Source: Porphyromonadaceae bacterium UBA7048
GTDB lineage: Bacteria; Bacteroidota; Bacteroidia; Bacteroidales; Muribaculaceae
Assembly (NCBI GenBank): GCA_002493945.1
Contig: DLAL01000060.1
Span: forward strand, 41,291-82,180
Reading direction: 5' to 3'
Length of the DNA stretch: 40,890 nucleotides
The position numbers and the translations under genes were made by a program. Positions 23,583 through 31,651 of the stretch are shown here, in pieces (position 1 is the stretch's first letter; every line of letters begins with the position of its first letter). The notes under the pieces were generated by a model. It searched no databases and was not told the origin of the DNA. It worked only from the letters and a program-made list of their open reading frames with translations.

Positions 23583-26500
23583 ATGCTTAACAGTATAATA
23601 CGCATGTCACTGCACAACCGTCTGGCCGTGCTGGTGATTACCGCCCTGATACTCATTGCCGGAACGGCAGCCATACTGAAAACCGAAGTCGACATCTTCC
23701 CCGACCTGAACGCGCCCACAGTGGTAGTGATGACCGAAGCTCCCGGCCTGGCGGCGGAAGAGGTCGAGAAAGTGGTGACATTCCCTCTGGAGACCGCCGT
23801 CAACGGCGCCACGGGCGTGCGGCGCGTGCGGTCGACCTCAACGGCCGGTTTCTCGACCGTGACGGTGGAGTTCGACTGGGACACGGACATATACACGGCC
23901 CGTCAGATAGTGTCGGAGCGTCTTGACGCAGCCTCGGAGAATCTGCCCGACGGCGTGGACAAACCCGTGATGGGCCCGCAGTCGTCGATACTGGGCGAGA
24001 TGATGATAGTGGGTCTGACCTCTGACAGCACATCCATGCTCGAGCTGCGCCGCATAGCCGAGCGCACCATCCGTCCGCGCCTGCTCTCGCTCGGCGGAGT
24101 GTCGCAGGTGTCGGTCATCGGCGGCGACGCGCCCGAATACCAGATAAAACTGAATCCCGACCGCATGCTCTCGTACGGCATCAGCATGGCCGACGTGCTT
24201 GACGCCACCGAAGGCATGAACGACAACGCCGGAGGCGGCTCGATATACGACTACGGCAACGAATACATCGTCAAGGCCGACATCAACACCACCGACTGCG
24301 ACGAACTGGCGCAGACCGTGGTCCGCGCCGACGGGCGCGGTACCGTCACGCTGGCCGACATCGCCACGGTGGAGCAGTCAGGACGCCTGCCGCGCATAGG
24401 CACGGCATCGGTAGCCACACGCAAGGCCGTGCTCATCACCGTGACGAAGCAGAACGGCGCCGACACGCGCTCGCTCACATCGGCCATCGACACGGAGCTG
24501 TCGCGCATGGTGACGACTCTGCCTCCCGACGTGAAGGTGTCCACTGACATATTCCGCCAGAACGACTTCATCGACGCCGCCATCGGCAACCTGACGTCGT
24601 CGCTGACCGAGGGCGCGTTCTTCGTCATCATCGTGCTCTTCATCTTCCTGATGAACTTCCGCACCACGGTCATATCGCTCATAGCGCTGCCGCTGTCAAT
24701 CATCATCACCGTGCTGATCATCCGCGGCTTCGGCATGACGGTGAACACCATGAGCCTCGGCGGCATCGCCATAGCCATCGGCTGCCTCGTGGACGACGCC
24801 ATCGTGGACGTCGAGAATGTGTACCGGCGGCTGAGGGAGAACCGTCAGCTGCCGCCCGAACAGCGGCGTCCGGCCGTCAAGGTTGTGTACGAGGCATCGA
24901 CCGAGGTGCGCATGCCGATATTCTACTCTACCCTCATCATCACGGCGGCCTTCCTGCCGCTCTTCTTCCTCCAGGGCATGGACGGCCGCATGCTCAAGCC
25001 GCTGGGCATAGCCTTCATCGTGGCGCTGGCGGCATCGACCATCGTGGCGCTGACGCTCACGCCGGTGCTGTGCAGCCTGCTCCTCGACCGCGACAGCAAG
25101 AAGGAAGCCAAGCTCGATGCCCAGCCGCGCATATCGCGCCTGCTTACGGCGGCATACAGCCGCTCGCTTCAGTGGATGCTGGGGCACTCGCGTCCGGTGC
25201 TGTGGGCCGCAGGCATACTCTTCGTGGCGGCCGCAGGCGTATACTTCACCCTCGGGGGCGGCTTCCTGCCCCACTTCAACGAAGGGTCGTTCACCATCAA
25301 CGTCAGCACCGTGCCGGGCATATCGCTCGAAGAGAGCGACCGCATAGGGCGCATGGCAGAGCAGATAATACTCGACACGCCCGAGGTGCTCACGGTGGCG
25401 CGCAAGACGGGCCGCGCCGAGCTCGACGAACATTCGCTGGGCGTGAACACATCGGAGATGGAGGTGCCCTACCGCCTGACCGACCGCAGCCGCGCCGAAG
25501 TGAGCGCCGACCTGCGCCACAGGCTCTCGGAGATTCCCGGCGCTGTCATCGAGATAGGCCAGCCTATCTCGCACCGCATCGACGCCATGCTTTCGGGCGC
25601 GCAGTCGCAGGTGGCCATCAAGATATTCGGTCCTGACCTGAACACCCTCTTCGCCCTGGGCCGCAGCATCAAGGGCATCGTCGACGAGGTGCCCGGCGCC
25701 GTGGACGTGAACATCGAGCAGCAGGTGGAGCGTCCGCAGCTGCTCATCACACCGCGCCGCGAACTGCTCGCACGCTACGGCGTGACGCCCGGCGAGTTCA
25801 GCCGCACCGTGTCGGCGGCCCTCGGCGGCAAGCAGGTCGGCGAGGTGTATGACAACGGATTCGCCTACGACATAACGGTGATTCTCGACGAGGCGCACCG
25901 CGGCGACATAAGCAGCATAGGGCTGCTGCCGGTGAGCACGGCGCAGGGACCGATGCCGCTCGAGAATCTCGCGGACATACGCGTAAGCTCGGGCCCGAAC
26001 ACCATCAACCGCGAGAACGTGGAGCGCCGCCTGATAGTGAGCGCTAACGTGGAGGGCCGCGACCTCGTAGGCACGGTCGACGACATACGCCGGCGCGTGG
26101 CCGAGCAGGTCGAGATGCCCGAGAACTACTATGTGGTGTACGGCGGACAGTTCGAGAACCAGAAGTCGGCCTCGCGCACGCTGGCGCTGACGTCGCTGGG
26201 CGCGCTGCTCATCATATTCCTGCTGCTGTACAGCGAGTTCCACAGCATCAAGGCTGCACTCATCATACTGGTGAACATGCCTCTGGCACTCATCGGCGGC
26301 ATCTTCATGCTCGTCCTCACAGGAGGCGAGGTCAACATCCCGGCCATCATCGGCTTCATATCGCTGATGGGCATCTGCACGCGCAACGGCATGCTTCTCA
26401 TCAGCCACTATGACACTCTGGCGGCCGAAGGCGCAGGCGTGGACGAGCGCATATCGCGCGGCTCGGCCGACCGACTGCTTCCCATCATCATGACGGCGCT

Positions 26501-26666
26501 CACATCGGCGCTGGCGCTGATACCGCTGGCGGTGAAGTCGCAGGAAGCAGGCAACGAGATACAGTCGCCTATGGCCATAGTGATACTCGGGGGACTTATC
26601 AGTTCGACGGCACTCAACATCTACGTAGTGCCCATCCTCTACCGTGCCATCGCGGCGCGGCGGTAG
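23583..26666 (+). CDS. Heavy-metal efflux RND transporter (CusA/CzcA family)
   Basis: A 1027-residue inner-membrane proton-driven pump of the usual RND length, with twelve predicted membrane helices and two large periplasmic loops. The N-terminus (MLNSIIRMSLHNRLAVLVITALI) and the segment around residues 403-412 (V-D-D-A-I-V-D-V-E-N) are typical of the heavy-metal (HME) branch, whose fourth helix carries acidic residues for proton relay; D404, D405, D409 and E411 are candidates. EVDIFPDLNAPTVVVMTEAPG near the start is another family signature. It forms a complex with the adaptor just upstream. No outer-membrane factor gene follows. Its last 28 bp overlap the convergent glycosyltransferase gene. 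Confidence 0.93.
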   Translation: MLNSIIRMSLHNRLAVLVITALILIAGTAAILKTEVDIFPDLNAPTVVVMTEAPGLAAEEVEKVVTFPLETAVNGATGVRRVRSTSTAGFSTVTVEFDWDTDIYTARQIVSERLDAASENLPDGVDKPVMGPQSSILGEMMIVGLTSDSTSMLELRRIAERTIRPRLLSLGGVSQVSVIGGDAPEYQIKLNPDRMLSYGISMADVLDATEGMNDNAGGGSIYDYGNEYIVKADINTTDCDELAQTVVRADGRGTVTLADIATVEQSGRLPRIGTASVATRKAVLITVTKQNGADTRSLTSAIDTELSRMVTTLPPDVKVSTDIFRQNDFIDAAIGNLTSSLTEGAFFVIIVLFIFLMNFRTTVISLIALPLSIIITVLIIRGFGMTVNTMSLGGIAIAIGCLVDDAIVDVENVYRRLRENRQLPPEQRRPAVKVVYEASTEVRMPIFYSTLIITAAFLPLFFLQGMDGRMLKPLGIAFIVALAASTIVALTLTPVLCSLLLDRDSKKEAKLDAQPRISRLLTAAYSRSLQWMLGHSRPVLWAAGILFVAAAGVYFTLGGGFLPHFNEGSFTINVSTVPGISLEESDRIGRMAEQIILDTPEVLTVARKTGRAELDEHSLGVNTSEMEVPYRLTDRSRAEVSADLRHRLSEIPGAVIEIGQPISHRIDAMLSGAQSQVAIKIFGPDLNTLFALGRSIKGIVDEVPGAVDVNIEQQVERPQLLITPRRELLARYGVTPGEFSRTVSAALGGKQVGEVYDNGFAYDITVILDEAHRGDISSIGLLPVSTAQGPMPLENLADIRVSSGPNTINRENVERRLIVSANVEGRDLVGTVDDIRRRVAEQVEMPENYYVVYGGQFENQKSASRTLALTSLGALLIIFLLLYSEFHSIKAALIILVNMPLALIGGIFMLVLTGGEVNIPAIIGFISLMGICTRNGMLLISHYDTLAAEGAGVDERISRGSADRLLPIIMTALTSALALIPLAVKSQEAGNEIQSPMAIVILGGLISSTALNIYVVPILYRAIAARR

Positions 26667-27835
26667 ACGTCGAAAAGACGCATCATATTAGGAGCGCCTC
26701 CGTAAAGGCTCTCGGCGACACGCCGGGCCGCAGCGGAGGCGTCCTGCATTGCACCGGGGTCGGAGTAAGCGGCCAGGCAGCTGCGCACGTGAGCGAGCAG
26801 TCCGTCGTCGCTCACGGCGGCGAACACCGGGCTGCCGGGGCCGCACAGCCCCTCGACGGCGCCGAAGATGTCGCGGCTGACCACGGGAGTTCCGCAGGCG
26901 AGGGCCTCGCGGTTGTTCTGCGGAAAGGTATCGGCATGAGTGGGATTGACCAGAATAGTGGCGGCCGAATATTCGCGTGCCAGCGCACGGCGGCTGTCCG
27001 TGCGGCCCGCATAGGTGATGCCGTCGGGAACACGGCCTTTCAGCGTGCCCACAAGGCGTATCTCGACCGAAGGGTCAAGCTGCTCACGCAGACGATAGAA
27101 AAAATCAAGACCCTTGAGAGGGGTCCATACGTTGGTCACGCCCAGAACCCGGGCCGGCGACTTGGGGGCGCAGGGCGAAAAGGTGTCGATATCCACATCA
27201 AGGCTGACCACAGTGCGCGGAACCACGGACAGAGCCGACTGAGCCAGTTCGCCGTCGAGCCAGCGGCTGACGGGGAGTATGCGCAGCTGGGGCACGGAGG
27301 TGAAGGCGCTGACCTTGTCGTCGAAATTCCGGCGGCTGCGGTCGAACATTGCCTTCGGATAGGTCGATGTCAGCGGGCAGGCGGAGCAGTGCGTGCGCCA
27401 TTTGGTGCAGTCTACACCCACGTTTCTGTAGTATGCGCAGTGGCCCGTGAAGGCCCAGCAGTCGTGCATAGACCACACGACAGGACGGCCGCTGTCGCGC
27501 AACCACCGGAAGAGTGTCGGATAGTGCAGATAGTAGCCGTGGATGTTGTGCAGATGGATGATGTCGGGGTCGTACTCCTCTACCCTGCCGATGAAGCGCT
27601 CAGTGGCGCGGCGCCCGTGCAGACCGTGGCGGTCGAAGATGCGCGTGGCCATGCCGTGGACAGCAGTGTCGACGGGCGAGCCTATCTGTATGCAGCTGAC
27701 ACCGTCGGGGTCGGCGCGGCGCCCCTTGGCCATCACCGACGTCCATCCCCGGCGCAGAGCCTCGCGGTGGATGGCGGCCATATATGAGGGGATAGAGCCG
27801 CCGAGGGCGACGGTATTGACCTGCAGGAGCTTCAT
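26639..27835 (-). CDS. Glycosyltransferase family 4 protein
   Basis: A 398-residue GT-B enzyme without signal peptide. N-terminal features are MKLLQVNTVALGGSIPSYMAAI and DIIHLHNIHGYYLHYP; the central VWSMHDCWAFTGHC and the Cys cluster (DCTKWRTHCSACPL) recall the exopolysaccharide GT4 enzymes of Bacteroides. The donor-binding end has the E-x7-E-like region NNREALACGTPVVS. It probably adds a hexose to a surface glycan at the cytoplasmic face. Its ATG overlaps the stop of the upstream beta-helix lipoprotein gene by four bases (ATGA), so translation is likely coupled. No other glycan genes are adjacent, so the acceptor is unknown. Confidence 0.88.
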   Translation of the reverse strand: MKLLQVNTVALGGSIPSYMAAIHREALRRGWTSVMAKGRRADPDGVSCIQIGSPVDTAVHGMATRIFDRHGLHGRRATERFIGRVEEYDPDIIHLHNIHGYYLHYPTLFRWLRDSGRPVVWSMHDCWAFTGHCAYYRNVGVDCTKWRTHCSACPLTSTYPKAMFDRSRRNFDDKVSAFTSVPQLRILPVSRWLDGELAQSALSVVPRTVVSLDVDIDTFSPCAPKSPARVLGVTNVWTPLKGLDFFYRLREQLDPSVEIRLVGTLKGRVPDGITYAGRTDSRRALAREYSAATILVNPTHADTFPQNNREALACGTPVVSRDIFGAVEGLCGPGSPVFAAVSDDGLLAHVRSCLAAYSDPGAMQDASAAARRVAESLYGGAPNMMRLFDVYRRAAMAR

Positions 27836-29262
27836 TCCTTCGTTTCGGGAGTATATACGTACGCACCCAGGTCGGGGGGCGACTGACGGGTCAGTCCGTA
27901 GCCGTCGACACGGGCGTCGTCGGGCACATAGGCGTCATATCCGGCGCCGATGGCTTCGGAGTCATCGCGGAGGCGGTAGTCGAAGATGTAGTCGTTGCGG
28001 ACAGTGTAGAACACCGGATCTTTGTCCCACAGGCACGACAGGAAGTTATCGTCGTCCTCGCCATTGCTCTTGAGCAGGCATGTGCGGACATAGACTTCGG
28101 AGCCGGTCAGGTCGCCGGGAGCTATGTCGGCGCCGATACCGTAGATTATGGAGTTGTCGAAGGTGGCCTTCATATACGGCATGCGTTCGGCACCGTCAGC
28201 GGTGAGGTCGTGTTCTTCGTTGATGTGGGCCAGCTGCAGGGCGGCTCCCGAGATGACGCTGAAGAGGTAGTTGTTCGAGAAGGTGCACTGGCTGAAATAG
28301 TGGTTTCCGCCTTCGAGGTACACCAGACCGGCGCCACCCTCGGCGAACTCGCAGCCCACGGCGCGTATGCCCGTGTGATAGGCCTCGAGCACGGTTCCGG
28401 CGGAGTTACGCAGACGGGTATTGACCATCGTGAGCTGAGGCGTGGCAGTATAGTCGGCAAGCGAATCGCCGCGGACGGCCACACCCTGCACCGTGTTGCG
28501 TATCTCGGTGTTTTCGAGGCGATTGTCCTTAGATGTCTTGATAAAGAACACACCCGTCCACTGGCGCGACATGATGTCGAACGAGATATCCGACACAACG
28601 TTGCCCGTACGGTCGCCGCTCAGTTCGACCCGTGCGTCATGACGGCCTTCCGCCGTGAGCGAGCCGCGGACCACCAGCATGGCCTTGTCGTGGAAGCACA
28701 GACGCGTCCCGGCCTCAAGGGTGAGGCGCGCACCCTCGGCCACGACCAGCGAGTCATAGACTATGTAGGGACGTCCGGGGACGAAGCGTGTGTCCGTATC
28801 GACGACGTCGCCGCGGATGCGCGTGGCATTGACGCCGCGGGCCGTCACGACGACGGATTCTGTCACGCCGTTGGCAGTGAAGTCCACCGTGGCCTCGTAG
28901 TCGTCGGCCAGGCCGGAAGTCTCGGGAAGCAGGGCGTCGACGAAGACGAATATGGAGTCCTTGGCGCGCACCTCGACGTCGCTGAACGACGTGCCCGAAA
29001 GCCCGTCGACATTGATACGGAAATATCCGGCATCCGCGCTGCCGAGACGTATATCACTGAACACAAGCGACTTCGAGTGCCGGTTGTGTACCGTAAACTT
29101 GAATGTAGCCGTGCGGTCGTCGGAGAATACATCGCCCATCTTGAGCGTATCGACAGAAAAGACGGGACGGTCAGACGGCGAAGTCGTCACTCCGTCCTCG
29201 ATACATCCCACCGCAGTCACTACCGCACTGAATATAAGGAATATGTAAAGGAGAAATTTCAT
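27832..29262 (-). CDS. Lipoprotein with right-handed parallel beta-helix
   Basis: A 476-residue protein with a signal sequence and lipobox TAVGC (C20), so it is a membrane-anchored, likely surface or periplasmic lipoprotein. Residues about 30-145 look like an Ig-like beta-sandwich (VFSVDTLKMGDVFSDDRTATFKFTVHN). Residues about 150-430 have the spacing of a right-handed beta-helix (LVVRGSLTAEG, LENTEIRNTVQGVAVRGDSL, YFSQCTFSNNYLFSVISG), as in pectate lyases and many Bacteroidetes surface proteins of unknown function. The end (RQSPPDLGAYVY) is the common DxGAYE-like closing motif of such proteins. It is translationally coupled to the GT4 gene. No promoter box was recognised. Confidence 0.85.
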   Translation of the reverse strand: MKFLLYIFLIFSAVVTAVGCIEDGVTTSPSDRPVFSVDTLKMGDVFSDDRTATFKFTVHNRHSKSLVFSDIRLGSADAGYFRINVDGLSGTSFSDVEVRAKDSIFVFVDALLPETSGLADDYEATVDFTANGVTESVVVTARGVNATRIRGDVVDTDTRFVPGRPYIVYDSLVVAEGARLTLEAGTRLCFHDKAMLVVRGSLTAEGRHDARVELSGDRTGNVVSDISFDIMSRQWTGVFFIKTSKDNRLENTEIRNTVQGVAVRGDSLADYTATPQLTMVNTRLRNSAGTVLEAYHTGIRAVGCEFAEGGAGLVYLEGGNHYFSQCTFSNNYLFSVISGAALQLAHINEEHDLTADGAERMPYMKATFDNSIIYGIGADIAPGDLTGSEVYVRTCLLKSNGEDDDNFLSCLWDKDPVFYTVRNDYIFDYRLRDDSEAIGAGYDAYVPDDARVDGYGLTRQSPPDLGAYVYTPETKE

Positions 29263-29325
29263 ACATAGGTTTAACGCAAAACCCTGCCGGATATTGCGTT
29301 GCCGTGAATTAATGCGTGGTCACCG

Positions 29326-29526
29326 CTAAAGCGTGAGCTTCATTTCAGGAAGTATTGCGTCAATCATCGGCTGAGGAACAAGACATTCTTTCGCAATCTC
29401 CGGCCAGCGGGACGCCGTGTCACATATCATGTCTATAATCCCGGCAGCTTCTTTTATATTGTTCCTGCGCGCAAATTCGAGCAGGTCGGCACGGGTGATG
29501 TCATCGAATTTTCCGTTAACTGACAT
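29326..29526 (-). pseudogene. 3' remnant of a HipA-type kinase toxin gene
   Basis: The 66-codon frame starting MSVNGKFDDITRADLLEFAR and ending DAILPEMKLTL looks like the extreme C-terminal helical part of Bacteroidetes HipA kinases (which run to over 300 residues). Everything upstream, including the ATP-binding and catalytic Asp regions, is missing: the frame starts 11 bp inside the end of hipB. This is best explained by an internal deletion removing most of hipA and leaving hipB joined to its 3' end. An alternative is a genuine small protein using ATG 29526; a longer in-frame start at 29607 reads out of frame through hipB and has no HipA likeness before MSVNGKF. Confidence 0.65.
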
Positions 29527-29908
29527 CTGGTGCCGGGCCGTCCATCCGCCATTCGGATTCCTCCTCTGTCGGTTTAATCGGTTCTGCATGTTTTTTGGCA
29601 GTCGCACGCCGGCGCTGTTTCTTTTTCACAGCTTCCATATACTCATAGTACTCGTTCGGACTCATCTCTTCGACCTTGAGCAAAGGGGAAAAAATATCCA
29701 GCTCGCCCAGAATGCGCAACACTCTCATCAGGGCATCAAACGAGCTGATTTGTCCGCCTTCTATTTTTTTCAGAGTGGATACAGATATTTGCGCCTGCTC
29801 CGCGAGCGACATCTGCGTAAAGTCCTGACGAAGCCTGAGATGTCGTATTCTCATGCCGATTCTGCGGCATATTTCGCCGTCGGCGAGCATATAGATGTTG
29901 TCATCCAT
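29516..29908 (-). CDS. hipB: HipB-like XRE-family antitoxin/repressor
   Basis: A 130-residue DNA-binding protein. Residues about 14-70 form an XRE/Cro helix-turn-helix (GMRIRHLRLRQDFTQMSLAEQAQISVSTLKKIEGG). The continuation with SPNEYYEYMEAVKKKQRRRA and EESEW is typical of Bacteroidetes HipB proteins paired with HipA kinases, which normally end at about ESEW. Here ten extra residues follow (RMDGPAPDVS), read across what appears to be a deletion junction. Start ATG 29908 is used, not 29956, because the promoter -7 box lies between them. Two near-identical 20-bp operator-like boxes flank this promoter, so autorepression is likely. With hipA lost it may remain as an orphan repressor. Confidence 0.82.
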   Translation of the reverse strand: MDDNIYMLADGEICRRIGMRIRHLRLRQDFTQMSLAEQAQISVSTLKKIEGGQISSFDALMRVLRILGELDIFSPLLKVEEMSPNEYYEYMEAVKKKQRRRATAKKHAEPIKPTEEESEWRMDGPAPDVS

Positions 29909-29926
29909 AGTTGAATTTTGAGCTAT
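29907..29926. promoter_or_regulatory. hipB operator box 1
   Basis: ATAGTTGAATTTTGAGCTAT, an imperfect palindrome spanning the predicted transcript start and reaching the hipB ATG. It matches the reverse complement of box 2 at 18 of 20 positions, 41 bp away. Confidence 0.65.
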
Positions 29927-29933
29927 TATGCCA

Positions 29934-29963
29934 CAAATATAGCAATAATAGTTCAAATTTCAA
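29934..29963 (-). promoter_or_regulatory. hipB promoter
   Basis: Minus strand TTG (complement of 29961-29963), 19 bp, TATATTTG (29934-29941). The -33 part is inside operator box 2. Confidence 0.75.
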
Positions 29964-29967
29964 CTAT
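29948..29967. promoter_or_regulatory. hipB operator box 2
   Basis: ATAGTTCAAATTTCAACTAT, an imperfect palindrome with ATAGTT/AACTAT arms, covering the -33 element. Occupation by HipB would block RNA polymerase. Confidence 0.65.
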
Positions 29968-29995
29968 TAAGATGCGAGATAATCATTTTTCCACC

Positions 29996-31651
29996 TCAGA
30001 ATCTGTAAGTGACACCGGCCAGGCCGTGGAGGGAGCGGCTGCGGAGGTCCGGGAGGATGTCGTGGCGGCGGCAGAGAATGTTGTGGAAGGACAGAAATAC
30101 GCTCAGAGGACGGGTGACGGCGTAGGACGCGCCCAGGCTGAGGTCGCTCACGCTGTTGAGGCGTCCGTCGCCGACGCCGTAGAGATAGCGGCGGCCGCTG
30201 CGGAGGGTATAGCCGGCACTGATATCGAGGTTGTCCACAGGAGTGAGGACGAGGGTGGCGCCGGCGAGGGTGCGCGCACGGTCGGCTGCCGAGGGATCGC
30301 CCTTGGCGTAGTGGCGCACGCGGGCCTCGACATGACCCGTACGGCCGAAGTCGTAGCGGAGGTCGGCGCCGATGTTCCATCCGGCCACGTTGTGAGCCGA
30401 GTAGCCGGACGGATACATCCCGTAGAAATCAAGGCTGTAGACCGGCAGACGCCGTGCTGCCACGTAGCCGCCGTAGAGCTCGACGGTGAAGTCGGCCAAA
30501 GGACGGACATTGAAGCCGAAACGGGCATCAAGAGGAACGAAAGTGCGGAAAGGCGCCATCACACCGAGGCTGAAGGGCGACTGAGCGTACATCCAGCGGA
30601 GGGTGCGGAACTCCTCGCCGCCCGCTGCTGTGGCGAATACGGCGAAACGTCCCGACGGAATCCACGAGAGCATCACGTCGGGAGCGATGTGGAAGGCCGA
30701 CTGCGGCGAATTGAGCCCTATGTCGGCCCGAACGCCCAGGCGTGCCGCGAAATGGGCGCCGTCATAGCGCAGAGCCGGACTGAGCTTCACTATGGCCTGG
30801 TCGGTGGTGACGGCACGGTCCATGCGGCCGGTAGTGCAGCCGCTGGAGTGAAGGAAGTCGAGACCGACGCCGAAGTCGAGACGCACGTCATGCCTGCGGC
30901 TGACGGGCACGCCTACGGAGGCGTCGAGCAACAGGCGGCTGTCGGATGCACCGGGCAGACGTCGGAGCATATTGGCATAGACACTGTCGGCCACGCCCGT
31001 GTACTCGTAGCGCAGACGCGCACGGAATCCGGCCATACCGCGGTTGGCCACGGCTATCTCGGCATCGGCGGCGTTGATGTGGCTGTGGCGGCTGCTGCCG
31101 GGGAGGCCGGGCATCGTCAGTGACGTATGGCGGTAAGCGCCTTTGACACCACCCAGCCATCCGCGGCCGAAATCGTGCATCAGCCTGAGGTGCAGACCGC
31201 CGTTGTTGTCGCTGACACGGTGCTTGGCACCGTCGGCGCTGAAGTGGTAGGAATATCCGTCGAAACCTGCTCCGGCGTCCAGTCTTGTGGCCGCATCGGA
31301 GTAAATGCGGTAAGCCAGACGGGCCTTAAGATTATAGGTCGGGAAGTAGCCCAGCAGCGCATAGCCCGGGAGCGAGTCAGCCGGAGTGAGTCCTGTAAAG
31401 ACCGGCAGAGGGAGACTGCCGCCTTCGGGCGCGAAGTCCGAGGCCTGGGCATAACGCACCGGAGAGATGTCGAGCGACGGCCTGGGCATCGAAGGAAAGT
31501 CGGGGAACACCGACTGCAGCGGCGAAGCCGGCGGAAGCGGTGCCTCGGCGGTGCGGTCGACGGTTATTTCGGTAGAGAGGCTCTGAGCCATCGCCGTATA
31601 TGTGCCCGAAGCCACAAGGACAGTGACGAGAGCGGCTATATATCTTTTCAT
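29996..31651 (-). CDS. Outer-membrane beta-barrel protein (TonB-dependent-receptor-like, no plug)
   Basis: A 551-residue protein with a signal peptide (cleavage likely after TAMA). A proline-rich linker follows (residues about 30-80, LPPASPLQSVFPDFPSMPRP), then alternating hydrophobic/aromatic beta strands through to the final aromatic residue (VTYRF), typical of outer-membrane barrels inserted by the BAM complex. No plug or TonB box was recognised, so it is not a classical TonB-dependent transporter. Its start overlaps the stop of the TPR gene by four bases (ATGA), so the two are translationally coupled and probably cooperate at the outer membrane. Substrate or function unknown. Adjacent to the hipB region at its 3' end. 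Confidence 0.8.
   Translation of the reverse strand: MKRYIAALVTVLVASGTYTAMAQSLSTEITVDRTAEAPLPPASPLQSVFPDFPSMPRPSLDISPVRYAQASDFAPEGGSLPLPVFTGLTPADSLPGYALLGYFPTYNLKARLAYRIYSDAATRLDAGAGFDGYSYHFSADGAKHRVSDNNGGLHLRLMHDFGRGWLGGVKGAYRHTSLTMPGLPGSSRHSHINAADAEIAVANRGMAGFRARLRYEYTGVADSVYANMLRRLPGASDSRLLLDASVGVPVSRRHDVRLDFGVGLDFLHSSGCTTGRMDRAVTTDQAIVKLSPALRYDGAHFAARLGVRADIGLNSPQSAFHIAPDVMLSWIPSGRFAVFATAAGGEEFRTLRWMYAQSPFSLGVMAPFRTFVPLDARFGFNVRPLADFTVELYGGYVAARRLPVYSLDFYGMYPSGYSAHNVAGWNIGADLRYDFGRTGHVEARVRHYAKGDPSAADRARTLAGATLVLTPVDNLDISAGYTLRSGRRYLYGVGDGRLNSVSDLSLGASYAVTRPLSVFLSFHNILCRRHDILPDLRSRSLHGLAGVTYRF

Noticed and set aside
24696..26408. Minus-strand open frame of 570 codons opposite the RND pump
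   Set aside because: Composition dominated by His, Ala, Arg and Glu; the plus strand is an unmistakable RND pump.
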